DNA of 64,000 bases from Stramonita haemastoma (GCA_030674155.1 CM060329.1:26986184-27050183); one strand, 5' to 3'; counted from the first letter of the stretch, positions 31,321 through 41,850 are shown. Made by a program: numbers and translations. The notes: generated by a model not told the origin, from the sequence alone.

Positions 31321-31880
31321 TTGTGAATATGACCAAGTGATCCCTTTGTGGTTCCGGATCTTTTTTGTGGTTGTGTATAATAATTATATCGAACAAAAAT
31401 AAGAGAAGACCACATAAATGCCATACATCATATAAGGTTGTTTTTTTAACTGATTTTTTTAGGGGGGGGGAGGGGGGGACATAGAAAGAAAATCATAACT
31501 CACACAAAAAACTGTTCCCCAGAGTGAGTAAATAGAATGGAATATATTTAAACAAAGGGAAAAAAACTATAAGTTTGCTTGTTGATCTGTCAAGGTATAC
31601 TTGTATTTTTGTGACACTGTTCTGAATATAATATGTTTAAACCAAACAAAAAAAGAAAAACTCTACAACAACAAGAACTTGAGGGAGCAAGCTTTTTTTT
31701 CTAGGGGAGTAAGTTGGGCGGGGTCTGCCCAGTTAGTCACTGCCCCCAAAAACATCGTTAGGTCAAAGGACACCTACCCTACCCACCTGCGCATTTGCGT
31801 GTGTGTGTGTGTGTGTGTGTGTGTGAAAATATCAAAAAGGCATGCACACTGGTGTTATAATTTTTTTTTTTAATAGAATT
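31320..31880. other. No gene recognised
   Basis: AT-rich sequence with a G run at 31463-31479 and a short GT tract at 31798-31825. Confidence 0.4.
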
Positions 31881-31883
31881 AGA

Positions 31884-31976
31884 AATCATGTTCGAAGTCG
31901 GAATGCAACTACCTTAATGACATTTACACAAACAGCGTGTAAGCAAAATCTCACCATTGGTAAACCTTGGAGCAGT
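31884..31976 (+). repeat. SINE-B 3' core fragment
   Basis: GAAGTCGGAATGCAACTACC ... GCAAAATCTCACCATTGG ... GGAGCAGTAGCTCAGGAAC. Confidence 0.65.
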
Positions 31977-32395
31977 AGCTCAGGAACCAAAAGAAAAAGA
32001 TGCTGTTTCTGTCTTGCTCTGACGCAGTGTCTGCCTAAATATAGTCCTCATTGTCATCCAGATTATGAACCTCAATACGTCAAAGAAAGAGAAAGCTCAT
32101 AGCCTAAGTCTAAATTGAAAGCTAATCTCTCAGAGACTTTGACTGCTGTGCTGCTGCCACTCGCTTCTTGGGCATGAAGCCACGCAGGAAATAGGTAGGA
32201 TTTTTTTTTCTAGTGCCTGTGTCACTGTCTGTGTCAGTCTGTTGTTTTGCATGACATCATTGTGTGACTTATATTCTTCTTTCTTGTTTTTATGCTTAGC
32301 GCTCATCTAGATCTTTCGTTCAATTTAGATTTAGTTTTCGACTCTTCTCTCTCAAAGCAACGCGCAAGTTCATAGTCATAGACCCTCTGCTTTTC

Positions 32396-32516
32396 TAAGA
32401 GCAGGCCATCGTGTGCCGGTGGGAACAGATGACATTTACAAAACTGCATACACACGGGGACTGGATGTAAGAAAGCACAGGAGTGCTTATTCCATCATCC
32501 TCGATATAAAAGTATA
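32396..32516 (+). mobile_element. SINE-A copy 14 (3' fragment)
   Basis: CTAAGAGCAGGCCATCGTGTG to TCCTCGATATAAAAG; near-consensus. Confidence 0.85.
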
Positions 32517-32519
32517 TAT

Positions 32520-33360
32520 AAAAAAAAGTATAAAAGTAAATATGATATAATATTAATATTATAAGTAAGTGTTTATGATTAGGAAGCTTAATGTCATTCC
32601 TTTTGCACATGCTTGTTTGTCCATCATGTTCCAGGCTGACCTCCCAAAAAGCAGAAGAGGCAGCTGCTGTTTCGGACACTGGGCAGAAATTTGATTATAG
32701 TGGAGATGCCTTGCCCACAGTCCATCCCCACTCTCTCGACCAAGAGGGCATAAGGACAGTCAGCGTTGAGATGTTCTCCAAAGGCCAACTAGCCCCAAGG
32801 CCTGCAGCACATAAGGACTGTGCAAGTCAAGCCTCCTGGTCAGAGAGTCATAGTCGATCACTAAAGACTAAGCTGTAAAGCATAATTCCATCAGAGGAAA
32901 AGCTACTGATCATACAGCCTCTCACTTTGCTGTTGCCCCCAGCGTCAATGGTTTAATCAAGAACTGTGATAAAACCCAGGTCTAAGTGTAGGCCTACATG
33001 CTTAAGTGTGAACAAAAAACAGACCTGTAAGGATTGCATTCTCCAGACTTTATTAATCACCAACAGAACATAATTATTAAAGATACAAAAAATCAGCAGA
33101 AAAAAAGTTTTAAAGAACAAGCAGAAAGATGGAACACATTGAAAAATTATGAATTATGCATAGAGGCTGCTTTTGCACATGCACATAAAGAAGACATCTG
33201 TGACATTACAAATGAAAGACAAAATTTTGAAAAAGGTGGATTATCCCCCCCCCCCCCCCCCCCCCTAAAAAATAAATATGTTAGGGCTTTTTAATCCACA
33301 CCAAACAAAAGTATGGGCAGTTAGAGACAAAGAAACCGCTGGCAGACGGACTGTTATTTA
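32520..33360. other. Unassigned; one ORF of low credibility
   Basis: A 95-codon plus-strand frame (32591-32878) has no recognised domain. A C run lies at 33246-33264. No splice structure is convincing. Confidence 0.3.
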
Positions 33361-33364
33361 CTGG

Positions 33365-33371
33365 GCGCGCG

Positions 33372-33444
<73 letters not shown>

Positions 33445-33526
33445 GTACCATGGGCATAAACCTTGGCGTTTGTGCGTGCAGCCTTGTAGTACACGCGCAC
33501 GCAGGCACGCACAGTGTGTGGTGTGT

Positions 33527-33596
<70 letters not shown>
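33365..33596. repeat. (GC)(CA)n ... (GT)n microsatellite pair
   Basis: A GCGC run (33365-33380) leads into (CA)n to 33442. About 60 bp of unique sequence follows, then (GT)n from 33518 to 33596. The CA and GT arms are complementary and could pair. Confidence 0.95.
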
Positions 33597-33599
<3 letters not shown>

Positions 33600-33774
33600 A
33601 GGCAAGAGAAATAAGCAAAATTTCATTCTTACATCACGTAAATATCACAGTTAAAAATTAATTGCTGTTATTTTCAGCTGGACAAAAAAACTTTTAAAAG
33701 CAAGATATGTTTGCTGTTGCTGTTGTTGTTATTATAATTAAACCTTCCCCACCTTAACCAACCATCATATAATA

Positions 33775-33870
33775 AGTGAAGTTGCTTTAAGAATTGTGAC
33801 ATTTTGGGGGTGGCCCGAGGTTCCGAAGTGGGAGAACTCCCAAAGCGTGGGACCTCTGACTTTCTGGCTT
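33775..33870 (-). repeat. Dispersed repeat D, inverted fragment
   Basis: Reverse complement of the 41640-41730 part of repeat D (CTCCCACTTC-GG-CCTCGGGCCACCCC...ATTCTT-AAGCAAC). Confidence 0.5.
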
Positions 33871-34480
33871 CTGACCACAGTCCTGATATCAGAGAAATAT
33901 GGAAAGGACTATAATTTGACTATAGAATAACAAAACCACCTTAACCATACTGGGGGTCAACACTGAATAGCACGTTGTCTCCCCCTTCCCTCTGTGAGAC
34001 CACGAGGTATACGGTAAATGTGGACACAGAGTAATGACAACTGGTTTTGTATTGTTTTGTTGTTGGTATTTTTTTGCTTTACCTCGCTCTGTGTGATGCC
34101 ATTCTCCCAACCTCATAACATAGTTTTCTATGGTATTGAGGTGTGGAGAAAATGACGCTAAGAGACTGTAACCCATGAAAACATTCCCTATGTCATATTT
34201 TAAGACAACAAAAGATCTCAGCATTTTTCTAACGTCAATAACAGTCCAAGCTGGTGAGTTGGGGTGTTGGTTTTTTTCATCTACCTTTTTCTCCCTCCCC
34301 CCCCCCCCCCCCCCCCCCCCCTTTTCTTTTTTTCTTCTCAAGACTAGATATGTGTATGTGCATCACTTTTCTTCTTACCATAATTTCGACACCTTCTAAA
34401 CGTCAAAATCAGAGTTTTTATGAAGATTATTTTAAGATGATATAAAGTTACTCTTTATTCAGTTGTTCCAAGTTCACATA
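33871..34480. other. No gene recognised
   Basis: Includes a long C run (34299-34321). Downstream flank of gene 1. Confidence 0.4.
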
Positions 34481-34486
34481 TTATAT

Positions 34487-34492
34487 TTATTT
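34487..34492 (-). promoter_or_regulatory. Probable polyadenylation signal of gene 1
   Basis: AATAAA on the minus strand, about 50 nt downstream of the gene 1 stop codon. It implies a short 3' UTR. A second AATAAA at 34454-34459 is a possible alternative. Confidence 0.5.
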
Positions 34493-34541
34493 CATTACCA
34501 CCACACTAAAAATCATCATCAGTTAATAGGTGCTGAGCCAA

Positions 34542-34723
34542 TCAATACTTGGCGGTGGGTGGGGGGTAGGTGGGGTCGTTGTAGTTGAAGACGGTGGGGG
34601 GAGGGTAGGGGGTGGTGCCGGAACCTTGGGGGTAGGCGGGTGGTGGTGGTGGTGGCATGGGCTGTACTCCCATTGGCTGGGCGCCATACGCTGGTGGAGG
34701 ACCCGGATATTGAGGGGGATTTC
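34542..34723 (-). CDS. Gene 1 exon 4 (Pro/Tyr-rich cytoplasmic tail, stop codon)
   Basis: The exon follows a TTGACAG acceptor and ends with TGA at 34542-34544. It encodes 59 residues dominated by Pro, Tyr and Gly, with three PPxY motifs and the C-terminus TAKY. On the minus strand an AATAAA lies at 34487-34492, about 50 nt past the stop, with a second one at 34454-34459. Confidence 0.8.
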
Positions 34724-35151
34724 CTGTCAAAACGAACAGAAAGTATGGTTGTCATTTTTGTCAAAAATCAAATTCTAAGTTTATGCCCGAAGTGAGAACG
34801 CTGTTACCTTAATGTCGGGTAAAAAATGTCACTTTCGCAAAATCTCACCATTGGTAAACCTCGGAGCTTTAGCCGAGGAACAAAAAAAAAATCAAGGTCT
34901 TTAATTTCTGACATCCCTTTAGGGATAAGGAGGATTTTTATATGATATCAAGAAACAGAATCGTTACAGAACAACTTTTTTAATACACCATTTCACCACT
35001 GCATTCCAACACAATGCCATAGAATAACACAGTTTTCTGTTATTAACAAATTTAAATTCCTTGAAAATGGTTTACATGTTATTTCTGTAGTCTAAATTAA
35101 TCAGTTTAACAACATTGAGCAGAGTCTTCTTGTTTTGCTTTGTCTTTTTTC

Positions 35152-35186
<35 letters not shown>

Positions 35187-36115
35187 TTCAAACTTTTAAG
35201 TGTTCATCGTTTAACATAATATTTTAGTCACTTTTTTTTTACGAGTTTCGTTCAACATTGGACACATAAAATTTTTATTAAAATCGTCACCAATATTACC
35301 ACTATCACATTTTGTGCACCATCTTTCTTTTTCACAAAAACATCTTCAAAACAGAGAGTATGAACAGGCAGATTATCACTACTTGTGCGAAATAGACCAA
35401 ATGGAACAGAAACATTTGATGGCAGTAAGATTAAATATTTTTCCACACAAAATTTTGTCTTTAACATTCGACAATTCGTCTTCTGTACTTATTGCTGTAC
35501 ATCACATAAGCATCGTTTGACTTCGGTTTTAAACCAATCGTAACACCAATCCTATTTTGTTGATTCAACCTAAACCCACCCAACCCTTTCTCATCAAATG
35601 CATTCGTAATGCTTCTCAGATAATCTGAATAAAATGTCTGTAATGATGATACAGGTTATGCAACAATAAATATACTAAACAGGATAGCTTATGTACATTT
35701 TGACTTGTACACAACCTGTACAAAAAGCATAACATCCCTGTTTTATTGCAACATCAACACACTTTTCCCCAACTCCCCTAATCAAAACAAGATGACGTCA
35801 ACTCTAGGTCAACGATGACGCCATACCTGTGTACACGACAGTGACGTTATTGCCGTGAGTGACGCCAGGCTGAATGACGCGGCCAGGCTTGCCTTTCTTT
35901 TTGATAACCAGGCAAACGACGACGACGATGACACTGATGAGAAAGAGGCCGCCCAACACACAGCCCACCACCAACCAGGCTCTGTGACAGAGGGGGGGGG
36001 GGGGGGGGGTGATTTGTAGTTCGTTCATTTTGTCTTATTAACGATTGTACATCATGATGATGACGACGATGACGACGATGACGACGACGACATCGACGAC
36101 GACGACGACGATGAC

Positions 36116-36159
<44 letters not shown>

Positions 36160-36417
36160 GATGACGATGACGACGACGACGACGATGACGAGGTGAAAGA
36201 GGAAAAGCAGCTTCATCTTCATTTTCATGATGATTGCCGTCACTGTTATGATAGAGTAAGAAAAATAAAAATAGTAGTAATGATAACAATTTTTTTTTTT
36301 TTTATAAAAAGAACACCGAAAAGAAGAAAACAGGATGGAGGAAGAAGGAGGAGAAGGAAGGAGGAGGAAGAAGAAGAAGAAGAAGAAGAAGAAGAAGAAG
36401 AAGAAGAAGAAAAGAAG

Positions 36418-36448
<31 letters not shown>

Positions 36449-36583
36449 CCATCATCATCATCATCACAATCATGATAATCACAATAAACAGGGGATTATT
36501 TCCGATGCCGTATTTTAACAACCGATGATCATAATATTTGTGATAAGTAAGATAAAGATAGTGACCATGATGATCATGCAAGG

Positions 36584-36665
<82 letters not shown>

Positions 36666-37378
36666 CACACACACACACATCACACACACACATAGTTGTT
36701 TTTTCTTTTCTTTCCTTCTAATATATAATCCGTGTGGATCGGTTTTTTTGATGTTTTGGTCTGATTGTTTTGTTTTTTGGTTGGGTTTTTTTTTTTTTTA
36801 AGTCTTAAATAATGGTTGGTGACATTGTATTGATATAAGCTGTTTTTACACCATATGATTAAAAAAAAAAAAAATTTAATGTGTGCATGCCCATATGTTT
36901 GTTATGTTATTCCACTCAGTGGTGATGGGTATTATCATATGGTATTGTTGCTTTAGGTTGTTTTTTCTTTTCTTCCTTCTAATATAATAATCCGTGTGGA
37001 TTGGTTTTTTGATGTTTTGGTTTGATTGTTTGTTTTTTGGTGTGTTTTTATGTATTTTTTGTTTGTTTGTTTGTTTGTTTTTGTTTTTCTTTTGTTTGAT
37101 TGTATGTTTGTTAGCGTATATGTTATTTCCTCTCAGTGATGATGGGTATTATCATAAGGTATTGTTGTGTTTGTTGTTTTTTTCCTTATCTTCTTTTAAA
37201 AATATAAAGTATGAATTGAAGTATAGAGATATTGTAATCTGACATAAATTGCTTATAGATTTTTTTTTTTTTTTTTTTTTACTTATTTATTTTTAAAATT
37301 TTTGTTGTTGTTGTTGTATTTATTCATCTTTTTTTAAATTTATTTTATTATTATCATTACTATTACTATTACTATTAC

Positions 37379-37423
<45 letters not shown>

Positions 37424-37497
37424 GTCTTAAATAATGTTTTTTGGTTACATTGTAATTGATATAAGCTGTTTGTTTTTTTGTTTTTTTGTTGTTGTTT

Positions 37498-37561
<64 letters not shown>

Positions 37562-37682
37562 GTGTGTGTGTGTGTGTGTGTGTTTGTTGTTGTTTTTTTT
37601 AGACACTATATGATTTTTTTAAAAAAAACTTTAAATGTGTGCATGTACCTACGAGTATACGAGCTGAGTGGAAGAGCGCAAA

Positions 37683-37766
<84 letters not shown>

Positions 37767-37772
37767 GTGCAC

Positions 37773-37817
<45 letters not shown>

Positions 37818-38326
37818 GTGTGTGTATGGGTGTGTGGGTGTATGTGCATATGTGTGTATGGCTTTTGAGTAGATTTTTAAAATATTTTTTTATTTTTATT
37901 TATTTATTTTATTTATTTATTTTATATTATTTTATTTTCTCTTTTGGTTGTTGTTTTAGTAGTTGCTTGTATTATTTATAGGCATAGTTTATTTTAAAGT
38001 TGTTGAAATCATGTTAGCAAGTTAATGTTGGTGAAATGTTTGTTGTTGTTGTTTTAATTGTTTGTTTGCTTTTTCCCCTTTTCTTTCTTTCGTTGGCTTT
38101 TTTGTTTGCTAGGGATTTTCTGCTTTGTTTTTTGTTGGTTTTTTGTTTTTGTTTTGGATTTGATTTTTGCTATTGTTTTGATTTTTTTCTTTTCTTTTCT
38201 TTAGATAGATGGCTTGATGGAAAAAAGCAGATCGCTGCTTACTCAATGTACCATCTGGAAATAAAAATTTGATTGATTGATTGACACACACACATACCGC
38301 CACCACCACCACCACCACCACCATCA

Positions 38327-38362
<36 letters not shown>

Positions 38363-38379
38363 CGCCACCACCACCATCA

Positions 38380-38425
<46 letters not shown>

Positions 38426-38454
38426 CACACACACACACACACAGAGAGAGAGAG

Positions 38455-38552
<98 letters not shown>

Positions 38553-39752
38553 CAAACAACCCACACAGAAGCAAACAACCCACACACACGCAAACATATG
38601 CGTATGCAGACGCGAGGCACACACGCACGCATATATACATATACTATACAGCACGCAGGCACATACGCATGGGCACACACACAGGGTACACAGCACACAT
38701 ACACAAATACAATGCACAAATGATAACATGTCACCAGCACCACCACCAACACCAACAAGAGCAAGGAACAGAGATGTATCTCTACATACATGGAGTCATC
38801 ACAGCAGTACTCTCTGCCACTGCTGCCACAGCACCCTGAAGAGCAGAAGGTTGTGGAGGAATAGTAGTTGGTGGTGCAGTAGGATCCCGCCTCTGCCTGA
38901 CCTGCCAACATAGTAAAGGTAAAGGTAAAGTGTCCCATGACTTATGTGGTCATAGGGGAGCGAGGCATCACAGACCTCAGCTTCTCTAAGGGGCCAGCAT
39001 ATTGAGGGCGGCGCCCATCTCCTCTCCCTCGCTGCTTTACCTTCCCTGACCCTAAAGAGGGCAGGTATCCATAAACAGCTGGGTGAACTGGGGGACTGTA
39101 CTGAAGCCAAGGCGCGCAAATGGTCATCCATCTGCTTGGTAACCACGTTCGATGCTGCTTAACCTTAGCTTGGGGTAAAGCGAGTGTCTCGATCACTGAG
39201 CTATCCCATCCACGTCAACATAGTCACCCGTTTAAAAACTTGGCCCTGCAGAGCAGAAAACGTGGAGGAATAGGAAGGAGCTGGTGTTTCTGTCTGACCT
39301 AGCCAACACAGATATCTGTTTATAAGCTGACTCACCACGCCCCGAAGACCAGAAAGTTGTGGAGGAATAGGAGAGTCAGTGCTACAGTAGGATTCCATTG
39401 CTCCAGACCTGACCGTAGAGTCATGAAATGGGTTTCTTGTCCCTATCTGGATTAAGACCTTCAACTGCGCAAGCCTGACCCAAACGTAACAGAGAATTAT
39501 TTTCACACTGCTAAGGACGTCGTTTTCTATCAACACACTTGAAAACATAACACGAAATGTTGATAATATAAAAGACATTACTTTTCCTTTAATAAAACCT
39601 CACTCCAGACTGCGAAACGTAAAAGGAGAGTGTGTGTGGTGGGGGGTGGGGGGTGTGCGTGCGTCTCTCTGTCCTGTCTCTCTGTCGTCTGCTTGTCTCA
39701 GTGCTCTCTTGTCCTGTGTTGTCTGTTGTCTGTCGTCGTGTCTGTCTTTCTC

Positions 39753-39816
<64 letters not shown>

Positions 39817-40034
39817 CTCTCCTCTCTCTCCATTGAAAAAATCATACTTGTTGATCAAAACATCAATACTTCGTCTTCTTCGTCATATTGTCGTCATCAT
39901 CATAGTTTATGTCCACATCGTCGTAGCTGTATGCTTGTTCATTCTTATGCATACATAAGCACACTATCACAAAACAAACATTAGAAGAAGAAGAAGAAGA
40001 AGAAGAAGAAGAAGAAGAAGAAGAAGAAGAAGAA

Positions 40035-40073
<39 letters not shown>

Positions 40074-40153
40074 CGAACAAAATGATAAAAACAACTGATG
40101 ACAGTGGCAATAGTTGGAAACATTAACAACAATAACAAGCATCGATATTACTA

Positions 40154-40220
<67 letters not shown>

Positions 40221-40530
40221 ACTTTTAAGAAAAGTAATAATAACAATAGTAATGGTAATCAGAAGAAGAATAGCAACAACAACAACAATAGCAATGACTT
40301 GTCACTTCTCTACAACACATACCCTAGTAACGTTGAAAACAAACCCCAAACAATCACACAAAAACAGAACTTTTCACAACAAAAACAACCATACGGACAC
40401 AAGATACATATAAGTCTTCACATAGATACCCCAAAAGGCTCAAGATTCAAACCCTATACTCACTAATCAGACAGGAGAAGGCCAGCACTACGAAAGCTAG
40501 TCCACCAATCCACCGTGGCCCGTCCGCCAT
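34542..40530 (-). CDS. Gene 1: Shisa-like (STMC6-type) small type I membrane protein, four exons
   Basis: Joining 40464-40530, 38790-38892, 35827-35981 and 34542-34723 on the minus strand gives 507 nt, which is 168 codons plus a stop. All introns are GT-AG with phases 1, 2 and 1. The protein has a hydrophobic signal peptide (about 1-23) and an ectodomain with six cysteines (C28, C39, C43, C44, C52, C53). A transmembrane helix follows (about 58-83), then KKKGK, then a Pro/Tyr-rich cytoplasmic tail with PPxY motifs at 111-114, 118-121 and 136-139. This layout is typical of Shisa/WBP1/VOPP1/CYYR1-type adaptors, which bind WW-domain proteins (for example Nedd4-type ligases) through PPxY; that role is inferred here. 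The start lies in AAGATGGCGG, a strong initiation context. A paralogue on the same strand starts at 62349. I cannot name the exact subfamily. Confidence 0.8.
34778..34872 (+). repeat. SINE-B 3' core fragment in gene 1 intron 3
   Basis: GAAGTGAGAACGCTGTTACC ... CAAAATCTCACCATTGG ... GCTTTAGCCGAGGAAC. Confidence 0.65.
35252..35530 (-). pseudogene. Non-LTR retrotransposon pol C-terminal fragment (gene 1 intron 3)
   Basis: The minus strand encodes KTKFCVEKYLILLP then FRTSSDNLPV. This matches the LINE pol C-terminal region also seen in the 45.1-46.2 kb copy (KTNFSMEKYITCLP). Short, isolated and not functional. Confidence 0.55.
35827..35981 (-). CDS. Gene 1 exon 3 (transmembrane segment)
   Basis: This 155-nt exon follows a pyrimidine tract and TCACAG acceptor and ends at a GTATGG donor. 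It encodes one long hydrophobic helix rich in Val, Leu and Ile, directly followed by KKKGK. That is a classic stop-transfer for a type I membrane protein. The phase runs 2 to 1. Confidence 0.8.
36045..36700. repeat. Mosaic of GAC/GAT, GAA, AAC and CA microsatellites (gene 1 intron 2)
   Basis: (GAT/GAC)n 36052-36190, (GAA)n 36358-36415, (AAC)n 36418-36448, (CA)n 36585-36684. The open frames are translated repeats. Confidence 0.95.
36695..37640. repeat. Tandem duplication in gene 1 intron 2
   Basis: TTTTTCTTTTC-TTCCTTCTAATAT...CCGTGTGGAT...GATGTTTTGG starts at 36697 and again at 36961. TAAGTCTTAAATAATG...GATATAAGCTGTTT occurs at 36799 and 37421. GTGATGATGGGTATTATCAT occurs at 36922 and 37137. 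The copies have been interrupted by TTA, T and GT runs. Confidence 0.7.
37503..37845. repeat. (GT)n microsatellites
   Basis: GT tracts at 37503-37582 and 37686-37845 with few interruptions. Confidence 0.95.
38255..38560. repeat. Composite (GATT)n-(CA)n-(GA)n microsatellite
   Basis: (GATT)3, then CA with ACCGCC/CCACCA inserts, then GA from 38443 to 38550. It lies about 230 bp downstream of gene 1 exon 2, in intron 2. Confidence 0.95.
38790..38892 (-). CDS. Gene 1 exon 2 (six-cysteine ectodomain)
   Basis: This 103-nt exon lies between a GGCAG acceptor and a GTATGT donor. It enters with two bases and leaves with two, so it matches the phases of exons 1 and 3. It encodes the pattern C-x10-C-x3-CC-x7-CC followed by DDS. 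The equivalent exon of gene 2 (60497-60605) has the same phases and cysteine plan. Two decayed copies of this exon lie upstream in intron 1. Confidence 0.8.
38915..39215 (-). mobile_element. SINE family C copy 1, inserted next to gene 1 exon 2
   Basis: Flanked by the exact 9-bp duplication CAACATAGT (38906-38914 and 39216-39224). In minus orientation it starts with a tRNA-like GGATAGCTCAGTGATCGAGA head and ends in a GGTAAA-type tail (TTTACCTTTACC on the minus strand). About 80% similar by eye to the copy at 51890-52175. Confidence 0.85.
39238..39310 (-). pseudogene. Broken copy B of the gene 1 cysteine exon
   Basis: On the minus strand this stretch shares TATTCCTCCAC, TTCTGCTCT and the GGTCAG-CAG flank with gene 1 exon 2. 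It has lost the reading frame and the CCG...CCD half. It lies in intron 1, next to a SINE that separates it from the real exon. Confidence 0.5.
39336..39408 (-). pseudogene. Broken copy C of the gene 1 cysteine exon
   Basis: This copy keeps GGAATCCTACTG, the TATTCCTCCACAAC core and TTCTGG-TCTTC of exon 2. A 2-nt insertion shifts the frame before the second cysteine, and the CC pairs are gone. It is still bounded by CAG and GTGAGT, so it could be spliced in the same phases as exon 2, but would then encode a cysteine-free hydrophobic peptide. Confidence 0.5.
39752..39830. repeat. (CT)n microsatellite
   Basis: About 33 CT units in gene 1 intron 1. Confidence 0.98.
39983..40215. repeat. (GAA)n, (AAC)n and (CTA)n trinucleotide tracts
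   Basis: GAA 39983-40033, AAC 40036-40072, CTA 40150-40216, all in gene 1 intron 1 within 500 bp of exon 1. Confidence 0.95.
40464..40530 (-). CDS. Gene 1 exon 1 (start codon, signal peptide)
   Basis: The ATG is at 40528-40530. The exon encodes 22 residues ending in a hydrophobic run (LAFVVLAFSCLI), then leaves one base before a GTGAGT donor at 40458-40463 (phase 1). A CACGTG box lies about 30 bp upstream. Confidence 0.75.
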
Positions 40531-40620
40531 CTTGACTGTGTTGCAGCAGACCTTGGCCACGTGACCATAAGTGTTGGCTAAGCCAACTGGCACTATAGGC
40601 TACTTACTACCTGGTCTGGC
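40531..40620 (-). promoter_or_regulatory. Putative gene 1 core promoter with E-box
   Basis: Just upstream of the ATG the minus strand carries GGTCACGTGGCC. Its CACGTG palindrome (40558-40563) is the site type bound by USF and by TFEB/MITF-class bHLH-ZIP factors. The start region AAGATGGCGG also matches a YY1-like motif. The sequence motifs are seen; the regulators are inferred. Confidence 0.4.
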
Positions 40621-40659
40621 TTTTCTCTGTGTGGACCTGTTTGTTAGGGGTCAAAGGGC

Positions 40660-40661
40660 AC

Positions 40662-40702
<41 letters not shown>

Positions 40703-40781
40703 TAGACAGACTTAGTAATCTTTATTTTTCAAGTGTGACACATACTTTTTTTCATCCGGCCCTTGCCCTGATTAGGGACCT

Positions 40782-40862
<81 letters not shown>
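40660..40862. repeat. (GA)n and (GACA)n microsatellites
   Basis: GA/GACA 40660-40712 and GA 40787-40860, with about 70 bp of unique sequence between. Confidence 0.95.
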
Positions 40863-40864
<2 letters not shown>

Positions 40865-41335
40865 AGTAAGTTTATGATAGTCTGAAGTGGATTGGAAGTA
40901 GTAGTGGTGGTAGTGGTGGTTTTGGGTAGGGGCTGTTTTGTAGGTTGTGTGGCTATTGTGGTGATTGTGGTGGGGGTGAGTGGGGAGAGGTGGAGGGGAG
41001 TTGGCGGGGAGGGGGGTCAGCTGTGACGTGTGTTTTTTTTTTATTTACCTCTTGCGAAATTCAGTGCAGGTAGAGTTAATGAGTGACCTTGAATACTGAC
41101 TGAAAAATCGGTCATTCAGCCAGTCCAGTGGATATTTGCTTGGTTGGTTGGCTAATTGAATGGTTCGTTGGTTGGTAGGTGGCTGGTTGGTTGGTTGGAT
41201 GGGTGACTGGCTGGTTGGTTCAAACCTGCTCATAATACACTGTCTGAAAAATTCCGTATGGTTCGCGTATTCTTTTTTTCCTCTTCGTCAAACGCTCAGA
41301 CAGCAACTTTTCTTGCCTGTCATTTTGAGCTAAAA
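40865..41335. other. No gene recognised
   Basis: GT/GG-rich stretch and a (GGTT)n-like run at 41136-41220. The minus-strand ORF here is that repeat. Confidence 0.4.
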
Positions 41336-41337
41336 TG

Positions 41338-41850
41338 TTTCGTGCTGCTGTTAAGCACCTGACAAGTCAGGCCCAGCACATCTGACTTCGGCAGGGCGAA
41401 GAATTGTTACCTTTTAAGTCGTTCTGGATAAAAATTTAAATAAATAAAAAGGCAAGAGATTGGACCGAGAAGGCTGAAAAATAGACAAGAAGGATGTGAC
41501 AAGAAGAAAACGAACAAGGCAAAAACAAAGAGAAGGATAAAAAAAAATAATAATAAAAAGAATTCCTAGCACATAATTTCCATGTTGTTGTTGTTGTAGT
41601 TGTATTAGAGTCCCAGTGGAAATATTCCGATTTAGGGTCAGAAGGTCAGGAGGTCTCCCACTTCAGGGCCTCGGGCCACCCCAAAAAATCGTATAATTCT
41701 GTTGAAGCAACAAGTGACAACGGCCCGTGCAAGCACTGCAGTGCTGCACCAGCTGAAGCTTCTATCATATATTAGTGAATTTCCAGAAGGTGGGGATGCT
41801 ATTTATACTGACAGCCGCCCCCCACCCGCACCCCCCACCCCCACCTCCCT
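41338..41850 (+). repeat. Dispersed repeat D, copy 2
   Basis: Collinear with 15-470: CACCTGACAAGTCAGGCCC, GGACCGAGAAGGCTG, CAAGGCAAAAACAAAGAG, GTGAATTTCCAGAAGG and CTATTTATACTGACAG then a C run. Confidence 0.55.

Noticed and set aside
32140..32215. Minus-strand peptide YFLRGFMPKKRVAAAQQSK ending in a stop, exon-like
   Set aside because: No convincing acceptor or neighbouring exon; too short to support.
36358..36448. Glu- and Asn-rich plus frame (36193-36528), possible acidic protein
   Set aside because: Pure GAA and AAC microsatellites inside gene 1 intron 2 on the opposite strand.
38109..38938. Overlapping frames of about 200 codons on both strands
   Set aside because: They read through CA, GA and CCA microsatellites. 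Only the 34-codon cysteine-rich part at 38790-38892 is real sequence, and it is annotated as gene 1 exon 2.
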